From: Oscillospiraceae bacterium
Lineage (GTDB): Bacteria; Bacillota; Clostridia; Saccharofermentanales; Fastidiosipilaceae
Assembly: GCA_029983685.1 (NCBI GenBank)
Contig: JASBZA010000003.1
Location: forward strand, 113,736 to 177,735
Direction: 5' to 3'
DNA length: 64,000 nucleotides
Shown here: piece by piece, positions 7,234 to 15,788 of the stretch
How positions within the stretch are numbered: the stretch's first letter is position 1
Layout: every line of letters starts with the position of its first letter
Notes under the pieces: model-generated
Seen by the model: the letters and a program-made list of their open reading frames with translations, nothing else
Databases searched by the model: none
Told to the model about the DNA's origin: nothing
Made by a program: the position numbers and the translations under genes

Positions 7234-9609
7234 ATGATAACTAAAGAGCAAATCCAGTCCATGATCTTATCCCATGTTAAAGCTAATGGAGGCAAAGTCT
7301 TAGATGAAGCGACTTCTTGGGATATTTGGACCGCCTTAGACAGAACGATTCATGAACTTGTGGCCGAAGATTGGGCCAAAACCAGAGAAACCTATAACCA
7401 GAATCGCCAGCAGCATTACTTCAGTGCGGAGTTCTTGGTAGGGCGTTCGACTTTGAATAATCTTATCAACTTAAATATTTATGATGTCGTAAAGGAAGCC
7501 TTGGATGAAATCGGGGTTGATATTAACGATGTTTTAGAAGAAGAGACCGATGCCGCTTTAGGTAACGGTGGTCTGGGCCGGTTGGCAGCTTGTTTCATGG
7601 ACTCTACTGCGACCTTGAACTTACCTGTGACCGGTTATGGCCTCTTGTATCGCTACGGTCTCTTCCGGCAAAAAATCCAAAACGGTTATCAGGTTGAGTA
7701 TCCGGATTCCTGGATGGAAGACGGCTATTTCAATATGATCGAAAGAGATGACCTTAAGGTGAAGGTCCACTTCGATGATATGGATGTCTACGCCGTTCCT
7801 CATGATTTGCCTATTACGGGCTACAAAACGTCCAACATCAACACGCTGCGCCTGTGGAAGGCGGAGCCCTTGGAAGAGTTTGACTATAACCTTTTTAATA
7901 GCCAGCGCTTCGATGATGCTGTCAGAGAGCGTAACCGCGTTGACGATATTTGGCGTGTCTTATATCCCAACGATACGACTTATGATGGCAAGGTGCTCAG
8001 AGTCCGTCAGCAATATTTCTTTGTATCGGCATCGCTGCAAGATCTTTTGCGTCGCCATAAAGTAGCCCATGACGGTAATATTTTAAGTTTTGCGGAATAT
8101 AATTCGATTCAGTTAAATGACACGCATCCGGTTTTGGCCGTTCCCGAATTGGTCCGACTCCTACAGGCAGAAGGCCTTACTTTTGAGAAGTCATGGGAAA
8201 TCTGTCAGAAGGCCTTCGCCTATACCAACCATACGATTTTGGCCGAGGCCTTAGAGAAATGGGACATCTCCATCTTCGAATATCTCTTTCCCGACATTAT
8301 GCGGATCATCGAGAAGATTAGCCATTGCTTCATTACGGAGATGCGTCAGAGAAATGCCGACCAGGGTTTAATTGATTATTTATCGCCCATCAGAGACGGC
8401 CAGGTCCATATGGCTTGGATTGCCTGCTATGCCGCCTATTCTATTAACGGTGTGGCCCAGCTTCATACGGATATCCTGATGTCTGACACTTTGCACGACT
8501 GGTACAATCTCTACCCTGAGAAGTTTTCTAATAAAACCAACGGTGTAACGCCCAGACGCTGGCTTAGAAACTGTAACCCCGAGCTGTCCGAACTTATTAC
8601 GGATCTTCTGGGGGATGATTCCTGGGTCAAAGATCTGGACCAACTGAAGCAGTTGGAAAAATATCAGGATGATGCGAACGTTCTGGAGCGTTTTGCTGAA
8701 GTTAAGTTTGCCAGAAAGAAAGCTTTGGCCGACTTCATTTATAAAAATCAGGGCATAGAGATTAATCCCGAAGCTCAGTTCTATGTCATGATTAAAAGAC
8801 TTCATGAGTACAAGCGTCAGCTCTTAGACGCCTTCTATGTCTTAGATCTTTATTATAGGATTAAAGAAAATCCCGAAGGAGACTGGAATCCCGCTGTCTT
8901 TATTTTCGGTGCTAAATCCGCACCCGGCTATGTGCGCGCCAAGACTATCATCAAGTTTATTAATGAGATTGCTAACTTAGTCAATAATGATCCTGTAGTG
9001 AATGACATTATTAAGGTTGTCTTTATTGAAAACTACAATGTCTCCAAGGCGGAAATGCTTTTCCCGGCCGCAGATGTATCCTTACAAATTTCGACCGCGG
9101 GTAAAGAAGCTTCGGGAACCGGCAACATGAAGTTCATGATGAACGGTGCCGTAACCCTGGGGACACTGGATGGAGCCAATATCGAGATTGCCAACCGAGT
9201 AGGAGAGGACAATATTTATATCTTCGGCGCTACCGTGGATCAGATTCAAGAATCGTACTCCTCTTATAATCCTTATGAGCCCTATCATGGCGTTCCCGGA
9301 TTACAAAGAGTGGTGGATAGTTTGGTAAACGGTACTTTCAATGACGATAATACCGGCATTTTCCAAGACTTGTACAATTCTCTGATGAAGGGATCTAGCT
9401 GGGAGAAACCCGATGTCTTCTATGTGTTAGGTGACTTTGCATCCTATAGAGAAAGAAAAGACCAGGTGGCCCGTGACTATCAAGATAAGCTGAACTGGAA
9501 TAAAAAGTGCTGGCTTAATATCTGTAATTCCGGTTTCTTTAGTTCAGACAGAACCATCAATGACTATGCCGAAGAGATTTGGCATGTCAAAGCTCAACCG
9601 ATTGAATAA
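7234..9609 (+). CDS. glgP: Glycogen/alpha-glucan phosphorylase
   Basis: Phosphorolyses alpha-1,4-glucan to glucose-1-phosphate using pyridoxal phosphate. At 791 residues it fits the GT35 family. The PLP lysine lies in EASGTGNMKFMMNGA near residue 630, after the active-site region KRLHEYKRQLL near 530. NDTHP near 290 and GNGGLGRLAACF near 110 are also family hallmarks. AAGGAG at 7220-7225 sits 8 bases before the ATG. No other glycogen gene is adjacent. Its 3' end overlaps the convergent cyclo-ligase gene by 16 bases, with no obvious terminator between them. Confidence 0.96.
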   Translation: MITKEQIQSMILSHVKANGGKVLDEATSWDIWTALDRTIHELVAEDWAKTRETYNQNRQQHYFSAEFLVGRSTLNNLINLNIYDVVKEALDEIGVDINDVLEEETDAALGNGGLGRLAACFMDSTATLNLPVTGYGLLYRYGLFRQKIQNGYQVEYPDSWMEDGYFNMIERDDLKVKVHFDDMDVYAVPHDLPITGYKTSNINTLRLWKAEPLEEFDYNLFNSQRFDDAVRERNRVDDIWRVLYPNDTTYDGKVLRVRQQYFFVSASLQDLLRRHKVAHDGNILSFAEYNSIQLNDTHPVLAVPELVRLLQAEGLTFEKSWEICQKAFAYTNHTILAEALEKWDISIFEYLFPDIMRIIEKISHCFITEMRQRNADQGLIDYLSPIRDGQVHMAWIACYAAYSINGVAQLHTDILMSDTLHDWYNLYPEKFSNKTNGVTPRRWLRNCNPELSELITDLLGDDSWVKDLDQLKQLEKYQDDANVLERFAEVKFARKKALADFIYKNQGIEINPEAQFYVMIKRLHEYKRQLLDAFYVLDLYYRIKENPEGDWNPAVFIFGAKSAPGYVRAKTIIKFINEIANLVNNDPVVNDIIKVVFIENYNVSKAEMLFPAADVSLQISTAGKEASGTGNMKFMMNGAVTLGTLDGANIEIANRVGEDNIYIFGATVDQIQESYSSYNPYEPYHGVPGLQRVVDSLVNGTFNDDNTGIFQDLYNSLMKGSSWEKPDVFYVLGDFASYRERKDQVARDYQDKLNWNKKCWLNICNSGFFSSDRTINDYAEEIWHVKAQPIE

Positions 9610-10214
9610 ATGCCGTCGTCTAGGGCCAAGTAGTTGAGTTTAATATCATGTGCTTCTTGGGGCAAAGGGATAGGGCTAAGGCTTATGGAACGGACCGGAC
9701 TGATGAGGATGGCTTTTCCGGCCAGGCCTGCCAAATAGCGGTCATAATAGCCGCCTCCGTAACCCAAGCGCGTGCCTTTTAAGTCAAAGAGGAGACCGGG
9801 TAAGATAATAAGCCCGGTTTCTTCTTTTTCTAATACTCTGGCGTCGTCTTTATCCGGAAGAGGCTGCCAAATACCCCAGTTATTTTGGTCCATGTAGTTT
9901 TTATCAATCACACCGTCTCCAAAATGTAGAGGAAAGAAGTCCATTTTTGCCCCATGCTTGACCGAACTCATCACCCTGGGCACATAGATCTTTTGATATT
10001 TTTTTCTACGGTGAATGTCTTCCAAGAGGCTCCAGGTCGGAAACTCCAGAGGTGTGGATAGGAAGCAAAAAAGCGAAAAGGGTTCCGGATAGGCCAAGAC
10101 AAAATCAAGTAAGTGGCGGCTTATGCTTTCCACTTCTTGATTTAGCTCACCCGAACTTAAGCCGGAGAGCAAAGTATTTTGACGGTTTCTTAATGTTTTT
10201 TTGGTATCTTTCAT
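9594..10214 (-). CDS. 5-formyltetrahydrofolate cyclo-ligase
   Basis: Converts 5-formyl-THF to 5,10-methenyl-THF with ATP. The 206-residue protein has the N-terminal LRNRQNTLLSGLS region, a LIILPGLLFDLKGTRLGYGGGYYDRYL block (about 137-163) that forms the active site, and the expected C-terminal PLPQEAHD segment. The length is normal. The gene is convergent with and overlaps glgP, and diverges from the sortase gene over a 63-base AT-rich gap. Confidence 0.9.
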   Translation of the reverse strand: MKDTKKTLRNRQNTLLSGLSSGELNQEVESISRHLLDFVLAYPEPFSLFCFLSTPLEFPTWSLLEDIHRRKKYQKIYVPRVMSSVKHGAKMDFFPLHFGDGVIDKNYMDQNNWGIWQPLPDKDDARVLEKEETGLIILPGLLFDLKGTRLGYGGGYYDRYLAGLAGKAILISPVRSISLSPIPLPQEAHDIKLNYLALDDGIYSIG

Positions 10215-10244
10215 ATAAAATGGAGTATATATGAAAATTTTATA
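10214..10244. repeat. Inverted repeat in the divergent control region
   Basis: Perfect 8-base arms TATAAAAT (10214-10221) and ATTTTATA (10237-10244) flank 15 bases between the cyclo-ligase and sortase genes. This AT-rich symmetric element may contain back-to-back -10 sites or bind a regulator. The assignment is inference. Confidence 0.3.
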
Positions 10245-10277
10245 CTTACGAGTACATTTGATAGATGAGGTCTAGTT

Positions 10278-11132
10278 ATGAAGAAAAACAATAAAATAAA
10301 TGATAACCATTCCATACCTTCCGCGGAGCAAAAAGACCTGACGAAGACGGATGACGTTTCTATAAAAACTACAGAAACTAAAAAATCTAAAAAATCTAAG
10401 AAACGAAAGCCCCTCATTATCGTATTAGATATTGCCATCGTTGTACTCTTTGCCTTGGGAATTTATTTTTTGGCCAAGCCCTATTATGTGGCCTATAAAC
10501 AAGACCAGAAAATGGAAGATCTGCGTAATCTGGTCCGGACAGATGAGCCAAAAAGTACCGAGGGAGAGGATACGTCATCGACCTTGCCCGGTATCTGGGT
10601 TGATTCCGGAGCCAATGCGGTTGCCGGTGAGAAGATTGAACGTTTTACCGTAGACGGCGACGGCTATGAAAGAAGCATCGTGGATGCCAATTCTTATGAT
10701 TTACCGGATCAAGTTTATCTTGAACTTTTGGGTTTACTGCAGATTGATTCCATCAATTTAGATCTTCCTTTATTAGTCGGGGCTAAAGTGGTTCCTCTAA
10801 GATACGGAGCGGGCTGGTACGAGGCATCCAGTCCGATTGGAGAAAGAGGCAGGGCAACTATTCTGGGCCATGCCTCCTCCTATAACAGACGCTTCTTTAC
10901 GAACCTGCCTAAGTTGGAAGTAGGAGATAAAATCCGCATCGTCCAAGATAATAGAACACTCCATTATGATATTTATAAAATCGATTATATTCCGGCAGAT
11001 GAATTAGGTTACTATCTGACGGATTCCGATGTGGATTCCGAAATCATGTTGGTTTCTTGTTACCCTAGGCCCACATGGGAACAACGTATTTTAGTGTATG
11101 CAAAATTGGTGGATACCGAAAGTAAGAACTAA
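10278..11132 (+). CDS. Sortase (class D/E-like transpeptidase)
   Basis: Membrane-anchored cysteine transpeptidase that would attach LPxTG-type proteins to the cell wall. Residues 1-44 are a Lys-rich cytoplasmic tail, 45-67 one membrane segment, about 68-140 a linker, and 150-284 the sortase barrel. The catalytic triad is visible: His198 in LGHASS, Cys261 in LVSCYP, and Arg270 in WEQRIL. The class is inferred from overall length and the GHASSYNRRFF context. No LPxTG substrate gene is next to it. The gene stands alone between a divergent gene and the MarR-type gene. Confidence 0.88.
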   Translation: MKKNNKINDNHSIPSAEQKDLTKTDDVSIKTTETKKSKKSKKRKPLIIVLDIAIVVLFALGIYFLAKPYYVAYKQDQKMEDLRNLVRTDEPKSTEGEDTSSTLPGIWVDSGANAVAGEKIERFTVDGDGYERSIVDANSYDLPDQVYLELLGLLQIDSINLDLPLLVGAKVVPLRYGAGWYEASSPIGERGRATILGHASSYNRRFFTNLPKLEVGDKIRIVQDNRTLHYDIYKIDYIPADELGYYLTDSDVDSEIMLVSCYPRPTWEQRILVYAKLVDTESKN

Positions 11133-11189
11133 TGCATTAGACCATCTTTGTCCGAACCATGAAGGAAAGGTTAATTGTTATATCATTAC

Positions 11190-11219
11190 TTGTATACTAA
11201 GTTAGCTATGTGCTATTAT
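11190..11219 (+). promoter_or_regulatory. Promoter of the MarR-type gene/htpG operon
   Basis: TTGTAT (11190-11195), an 18-base spacer, and TATTAT (11214-11219) preceded by TG one base away (TGc) give an extended -10 promoter. The imperfect palindrome ACTTGTATACTAAGT overlaps its -35 box. Confidence 0.55.
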
Positions 11220-11226
11220 GAAAAAA

Positions 11227-11252
11227 TGACACAATTGGTGAACTTTGTGACA
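11227..11252. promoter_or_regulatory. Inverted repeat, candidate MarR operator
   Basis: Arms TGACACAA (11227-11234) and TTGTGACA (11245-11252) match in 7 of 8 positions around a 10-base centre. They lie just downstream of the promoter and upstream of the start of the MarR-type gene. That position suits autoregulation by the MarR protein. No binding data exist here. Confidence 0.45.
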
Positions 11253-11268
11253 AGAAAAGAGGATGGAA

Positions 11269-11751
11269 ATGGAAAATTCAGACTTAAATCAGGTTTACGA
11301 ACAGATTGAAGAAACTTTGCAGACATACGGTTATTTCTTTACCGTAACCAACAAGATGCAGGCCGAAAGTGATAAAGAAATTGAGGCCATGACCATGCGT
11401 CAGTTGTTCTTATTAGTCGGCCTGGAGGCTTTCGGCGACTATGATCCGAGTTTACAAGAGCTGGCTTATATTTTCGGATCTTCTTATCAGAATGTAAAAC
11501 GTATGGCTCTGCAGTTGGAGAAAGACGGTTATTTAAGCATCCGTAAAGACAGCAAGGACCGTCGTAAGATTAGATTGAAGCTCAACCGCGCCAATTATGA
11601 CAAATTAATGGAAGATACCAGGGCGGATGTCGATACTTTCTTCGGCAAAGTCTTCCGCGGTATCAGCGCTGAGGAGCTTCAGAGCGTAAGTCGTATTTTG
11701 GCCAAGATTAACAGTAATTTAGATGAAGTAGACGCAGTAGAGGAGAACTAG
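11269..11751 (+). CDS. MarR-family transcriptional regulator
   Basis: A DNA-binding dimer of the MarR winged-helix family, about 160 residues. The recognition helix region is SSYQNVKRMALQLEKDGYL near residue 80. The wing KDSKDRRKIRLKL near 100 is very typical. The ligand cannot be read from sequence. Two ATGs are possible; 11263 touches the AGAGG directly, while 11269 leaves 6 bases, so 11269 is preferred. htpG starts 9 bases after the stop and the two are probably one operon, which hints at a stress link. Candidate operators lie upstream. Confidence 0.85.
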   Translation: MENSDLNQVYEQIEETLQTYGYFFTVTNKMQAESDKEIEAMTMRQLFLLVGLEAFGDYDPSLQELAYIFGSSYQNVKRMALQLEKDGYLSIRKDSKDRRKIRLKLNRANYDKLMEDTRADVDTFFGKVFRGISAEELQSVSRILAKINSNLDEVDAVEEN

Positions 11752-11760
11752 GAGGATTAA

Positions 11761-13653
11761 ATGGCAGAAAGAAAAGGTAGTATCAAGGTTTCCACGGAAA
11801 ATATTTTTCCGGTTATCAGACAATGGCTTTATACGGATAAGGACATATTTCTAAGAGAAATTGTCTCGAATGCGGCAGACGCTATTACCAAACTGGAGCG
11901 CCTTCGTACAATGGGCCAGTGGGATGAGGAAGAAAAACCCGCTTATAGGATTGATGTAAGCTATGACAAGGGCCAAAACCTCATCACGGTAGAAGATAAC
12001 GGCCTGGGTATGACCGAGGAAGAACTGGATAACTATATCAATAATATTGCCTATTCGGGAGCCATGGCCTTCATTGAAAAATATCAAGACCAGTCGGACG
12101 CCGGCTCCGGTGTTATCGGACATTTCGGTTTGGGCTTTTATTCGTCCTTTATGGTTTCGTCTAAAGTACGTATTGATACTTTATCCTGGCAAGAAGGAGC
12201 TAAGGCCTGCTTTTGGGAATCCGATACAGGTACCGATTACACTATGGGAGACGGTGACCGAGACACTTGGGGCACCAAGATCAGTATGTACCTGTCGGAT
12301 GAGGCCAAGGAGGATTTCGATGCCTTTAAATTAAGGCAGATTCTCACGAAATACGCCCAGTTTATGCCTTATCCCATCTACTTCCATGATATTGAAGAAG
12401 AAGAGAAGAAGGCTCAAGAAGCCCTTGAGAATGGCGAATCTCAGGATGAAGAGTCCAAAGAAGAGGCTGTTTCCACTGAGCCCAAGCCCATCAATAATCC
12501 TAACCCGCTTTGGACCAAATCACCGTCCGAAATCAGCGATGAAGAGTATATCAGCTTTTACCATGAGCTCTTCCAAGATTATCGGGATCCATTGTTCTGG
12601 ATTCACCTTAATATGGACTATCCCTTCCGCCTCCAAGGCATTTTGTATTTCCCAAAAGCCGAGGAACACATGGATACTTTGGCCGGCCGCCTCAAGGTTT
12701 ATTACAACCAGGTCTTTGTAGCCGATGACGTGAAAGAGCTGATTCCGGATTATCTCTTCTTGTTAAGAGGTTGCCTGGACAGCCCCGACTTACCTCTGAA
12801 TGTGTCGAGATCCAATCTCCAATATGATTCTAATCTGGAAAAGCTCAGTAACCATATCGTGCGTAAGGTTGCCGATCAGTTAAAGGATTTGGCCAAAAAC
12901 GAGCGGGAGAAATACGAGTCCTATTGGAAAGATTTATCTTTGTTTGTCCGGTACGGCTCTTTGTGCGATCATAAGTTCTACGACAGGGCCAAGGAGGCTT
13001 TCCTTTTCGAGAGCGAGGACGGCACTTATAGATCTTTTGCTGAGTTGAAGGAATCGGGTAAAGAAAAATTCTATTACACGACCGATCCCAAGGCTCAAAT
13101 TGCTTATATTAAACGTCTGACGGCCAAAGACGAGTGGGTCTTTTTAATGGAGCATGAACTGGACTTACCCTTCATGCAAAATTTGGATATGCATGATCAG
13201 CTCCACTTCGTAAGAGTGGATGCTGAAGTCGCAGGCGAATCCGGTAATGAAGACCGCAAGGAGCAGTTGGAAAGAATTTTCCGTAAGGCTACAGGCAATG
13301 ATAAATTAGAAATTGAGGTCAAGGGCTTAGGTCCCGATGCCGAGGCCGCTATCTTAACCGAGGATGAAGAAACCAGGGCCATGCGAGACTTATACGAGCG
13401 TATGGGTCAGGACATGGGCCAGGATTTGGACAGCCTGATTCCGCCTAAGCACACGTTGGTATTAAATACAGACCAATCTCTGATCACCAAATTGTGCCTT
13501 TTGGATGAAACAAGCGGTAAAGAAGAGACCAGCCTGACTTTGGCCGAAGAGATTTATGACTTGGCCAGGTTAAGTCACGGATCCTTACTAGGAGATGATC
13601 TGCTTCATTTCTTGAAGCGTTCTCAGACCTTATTGGAGCAAGTGGACCTATAA
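11761..13653 (+). CDS. htpG: Molecular chaperone HtpG (Hsp90 family)
   Basis: ATP-dependent cytoplasmic chaperone. The 630-residue length fits bacterial HtpG. The N-terminal GHKL ATPase domain shows LREIVSNAADAI (here Val and Ala replace the more usual Leu/Ile and Ser), VEDNGLGMTEEEL, and IGHFGLGFYSSFMV near residue 120. An acidic linker (about 205-240) is followed by the middle domain (FRLQGILYFPK; LNVSRSNLQ) and the C-terminal dimerisation domain. AGGAGGATTAA precedes the ATG. It lies between the MarR-type regulator and the Fur-family gene. Confidence 0.95.
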   Translation: MAERKGSIKVSTENIFPVIRQWLYTDKDIFLREIVSNAADAITKLERLRTMGQWDEEEKPAYRIDVSYDKGQNLITVEDNGLGMTEEELDNYINNIAYSGAMAFIEKYQDQSDAGSGVIGHFGLGFYSSFMVSSKVRIDTLSWQEGAKACFWESDTGTDYTMGDGDRDTWGTKISMYLSDEAKEDFDAFKLRQILTKYAQFMPYPIYFHDIEEEEKKAQEALENGESQDEESKEEAVSTEPKPINNPNPLWTKSPSEISDEEYISFYHELFQDYRDPLFWIHLNMDYPFRLQGILYFPKAEEHMDTLAGRLKVYYNQVFVADDVKELIPDYLFLLRGCLDSPDLPLNVSRSNLQYDSNLEKLSNHIVRKVADQLKDLAKNEREKYESYWKDLSLFVRYGSLCDHKFYDRAKEAFLFESEDGTYRSFAELKESGKEKFYYTTDPKAQIAYIKRLTAKDEWVFLMEHELDLPFMQNLDMHDQLHFVRVDAEVAGESGNEDRKEQLERIFRKATGNDKLEIEVKGLGPDAEAAILTEDEETRAMRDLYERMGQDMGQDLDSLIPPKHTLVLNTDQSLITKLCLLDETSGKEETSLTLAEEIYDLARLSHGSLLGDDLLHFLKRSQTLLEQVDL

Positions 13654-13675
13654 GTCTTAAAGAGGAGTTGATTAG

Positions 13676-14101
13676 ATGAATCAGCAAGAAGCTGAGCAAA
13701 TCTTAAAGGAAAAACACATTCAAGCCACCAGGCAACGTATAACGATTTTGGAGTATTTCCTAGAGCATAAGGTGCATCCGGGAATCGAAGAAGTCTATGA
13801 AGCCCTGGCCGATCGGCCGGAAAAAATTTCTAAGGCCACGGTTTATAATACGGTTAACTTGTTTGAAAAACACGGGCTTTTGAAGGCTTTGGATGTAGGT
13901 GAGGCCTACTGCCATTACGATGTGGATATGGACCGGCACGGACACTTCCACTGCGTACACTGCGGCAAGATTTGGAATATTCCTTATGATCCGGAGGTGG
14001 AAAAGAACCTGCCTCCGGGTTTTGAAGTCCTGGATGAACAGGTTCTGGTTAAAGGCCTATGTCCTGAATGTGCCTCTGAGAACTCAGAAAGACTTTCTTA
14101 A
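13676..14101 (+). CDS. Fur-family regulator (PerR-like)
   Basis: Metal-dependent repressor, 141 residues. The N-terminal winged helix contains ATRQRITILEYF and KATVYNTVNLFEKHGLL. The C-terminal dimerisation domain has two Cys pairs (CVHC and CPEC) for the structural zinc and HGHFHC for the regulatory metal site. YHYD-like CHYDVDMDRHGHFHC is shared by PerR and Fur, so the subtype (peroxide or iron sensing) is not decided here; PerR is the guess. It follows htpG by 22 bases with its own Shine-Dalgarno (AGAGGAG) and overlaps the convergent mntR-like gene by 4 bases. Confidence 0.88.
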   Translation: MNQQEAEQILKEKHIQATRQRITILEYFLEHKVHPGIEEVYEALADRPEKISKATVYNTVNLFEKHGLLKALDVGEAYCHYDVDMDRHGHFHCVHCGKIWNIPYDPEVEKNLPPGFEVLDEQVLVKGLCPECASENSERLS

Positions 14102-14547
14102 TCTTTGTCCTGTTTGTATTGGTTTTCCCTGTGGAAGGCCAAGATAAATTCATCATCAAAGGCGTTTTCCTTAATGTGGGCGTAGATGTCGGGGAAGACG
14201 CCTTTTAGTTTTTCAAATGTTTCGTCTGAAATGACGTGCTCAATTTTACAGGCATCCATAGCGGCATTTTCTTCGCTCACCCCAAGCCGGATGAGAAATT
14301 CTCGAAGAAAAATGTGCTTTTCGTAGACATCGGTTGCCACAGCCAAACCCTGTTCGGTCAGCTCAATCAGGTTGGATGCATCCATGGTTAGGTAGCCGTT
14401 ATCCTTCAGAAGATGGACGGCTCTGCTAACACTGGGCTTGCTAAAGCCCATGCTCGTGGAAATATCGCTGGATCGTACTTGGCCGTTTCTGGCCTGTAAG
14501 ATAAGGATGTTTTCTAAGTAGTTTTCACCGGATTCTGCTAGTTGCAT
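14098..14547 (-). CDS. MntR/DtxR-family metal-dependent regulator
   Basis: A 149-residue repressor that senses Mn2+ or Fe2+. The N-terminal helix-turn-helix (SSDISTSMGFSKPSVSRAVHLLKDNGYL) is followed by ELTEQGLAVATDVYEKHIFLREFLIRLGV and EENAAMDACKIEHVISDETFEKL, which hold the metal-binding residues of the MntR dimerisation domain. There is no SH3-like C-terminal domain, so it is closer to MntR than DtxR. Plausible targets in the window are the ZnuCB-type transporter or others elsewhere; no operator was recognised. It diverges from ruvC, with a TATAAT facing it in the gap. Confidence 0.88.
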   Translation of the reverse strand: MQLAESGENYLENILILQARNGQVRSSDISTSMGFSKPSVSRAVHLLKDNGYLTMDASNLIELTEQGLAVATDVYEKHIFLREFLIRLGVSEENAAMDACKIEHVISDETFEKLKGVFPDIYAHIKENAFDDEFILAFHRENQYKQDKD

Positions 14548-14591
14548 GGGTACCCCTCCCGTAAGTAATGTGCCTATTATACCTTATCTTG

Positions 14592-14600
14592 TGTTAGAAT
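14592..14600 (+). promoter_or_regulatory. Extended -10 element upstream of ruvC
   Basis: TG-N-TAGAAT at 14592-14600, 44 bases before ruvC, resembles an extended -10. No good -35 is visible. On the other strand a TATAAT in the same gap (14576-14581) faces mntR. Confidence 0.35.
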
Positions 14601-14643
14601 CAGTCTTACATGTGGCAAGGAAAGAAAGGAGACAAGCTTACTC

Positions 14644-15150
14644 ATGCTTATTATGGGAGTTGACCCGGGCTACGCCATTTGCGGCTACGGCCTAATTGAG
14701 GTCAGGCATAATCGCTTTAAGCCCATTGATTACGGGGTCATCCAGACCCAAGCCAGAGTCCCTTTCGAACAAAGACTTTTGGCCATACATGACGGCATGA
14801 AGGCACTGTTGAATCGCTATCATCCTGAAGTCTTGGCCATAGAAGAACTTTTCTTTAACCATAACACCACAACGGCGATGGGAACAGCCCAGGCGAGGGG
14901 CGTAATCGTATTGACCATGGCCCAAGCCAATATCCCAATTTATGAATATAAGCCGTCTCAGGTAAAAAACGCGGTGACCGGTTACGGTAGAGCCGACAAG
15001 AAACAAGTGCAGAAAATGGTCCAGGTACTATTGAATCTGCCTGAAATACCTCAGCCTGATGACGCAGCAGATGCTTTGGCCGTAGCCATTGCCCAGGCTA
15101 ATCGTGGCTTAGGCAGTTATGGCCAAAAGCTCAAAGGAGGCTATCAGTGA
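14644..15150 (+). CDS. ruvC: Holliday junction endonuclease RuvC
   Basis: Resolves Holliday junctions made during recombination and repair. The 168-residue length is normal. Catalytic acidic residues lie in MGVDPGYAICGYG (Asp7), LAIEELFFNHN (Glu68 region) and DDAADALAVA (two Asp near 140-143). It is the first gene of a ruvC-ruvA-ruvB-queH unit and overlaps ruvA by 4 bases (GTGA). Confidence 0.96.
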   Translation: MLIMGVDPGYAICGYGLIEVRHNRFKPIDYGVIQTQARVPFEQRLLAIHDGMKALLNRYHPEVLAIEELFFNHNTTTAMGTAQARGVIVLTMAQANIPIYEYKPSQVKNAVTGYGRADKKQVQKMVQVLLNLPEIPQPDDAADALAVAIAQANRGLGSYGQKLKGGYQ

Positions 15151-15776
15151 TTTATTCTTATTTTAAAGGCACCCTGACCGAGAGGACGGAGGAGTTCGTT
15201 GTCATCGAGTGCGCAGGGGTCGGTTATGTTTTGCAGATGGGCCCCGGCCTATCCTCTAACTTGCCCGCTCTGGGGGAAGAAGCCATGGTTTATGCCTATC
15301 TTCATTTCAGTCAGGACCGTCAGCAATTGTTCGGTTTTCCCGACAGGGAGTCCAAGAGACTTTTTGAGCTTCTTATCACGGTGAATTCCATAGGCCCCAA
15401 GGCTGCCCAGGCTATTTTGGAAGAATATACTCCGTGGAGCTTTGCCTTCCATGTTATGCAAGGGGATTGGAAGGCATTGACGAATGCCAAAGGCATCGGC
15501 AAGAAGGGCGCCGAACGTATAATTGTGGATCTGAAAGACAAGGTGAAGAAGTCCGGATGGGTCAAAGAAGACGAACACTTTGAATCGAATGTGAGTGAAA
15601 CGGAAGATACGCCCACCACACAGACCGAACAAGATAAGCTTGATATAGTAGAGGGCTTGATTTTTCTGGGCTATCCTCCTCACGAGGCCAAAGAACTGGT
15701 TAAGAAATCTTTTGATCCGGAAAAATCCATAGAAGAAAATCTGCGCCGGGCCATGGCGTCGGCCAGAATCGTGTAA
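15147..15776 (+). CDS. ruvA: Holliday junction DNA-binding protein RuvA
   Basis: Tetrameric junction-binding subunit of the RuvAB branch-migration motor. The protein has 209 residues. The N-terminal OB fold begins MIYSYFKGTLTER, where an initial YxxG-like KG is typical. The helix-hairpin-helix region LFELLITVNSIGPKAAQAIL and NAKGIGKKGAERIIVDLKDK binds DNA. The C-terminal domain III (EGLIFLGYPPHEAKELVKK) contacts RuvB. It starts with GTG overlapping the ruvC stop. Confidence 0.95.
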   Translation: MIYSYFKGTLTERTEEFVVIECAGVGYVLQMGPGLSSNLPALGEEAMVYAYLHFSQDRQQLFGFPDRESKRLFELLITVNSIGPKAAQAILEEYTPWSFAFHVMQGDWKALTNAKGIGKKGAERIIVDLKDKVKKSGWVKEDEHFESNVSETEDTPTTQTEQDKLDIVEGLIFLGYPPHEAKELVKKSFDPEKSIEENLRRAMASARIV

Positions 15777-15788
15777 GGAGGGATAGAT

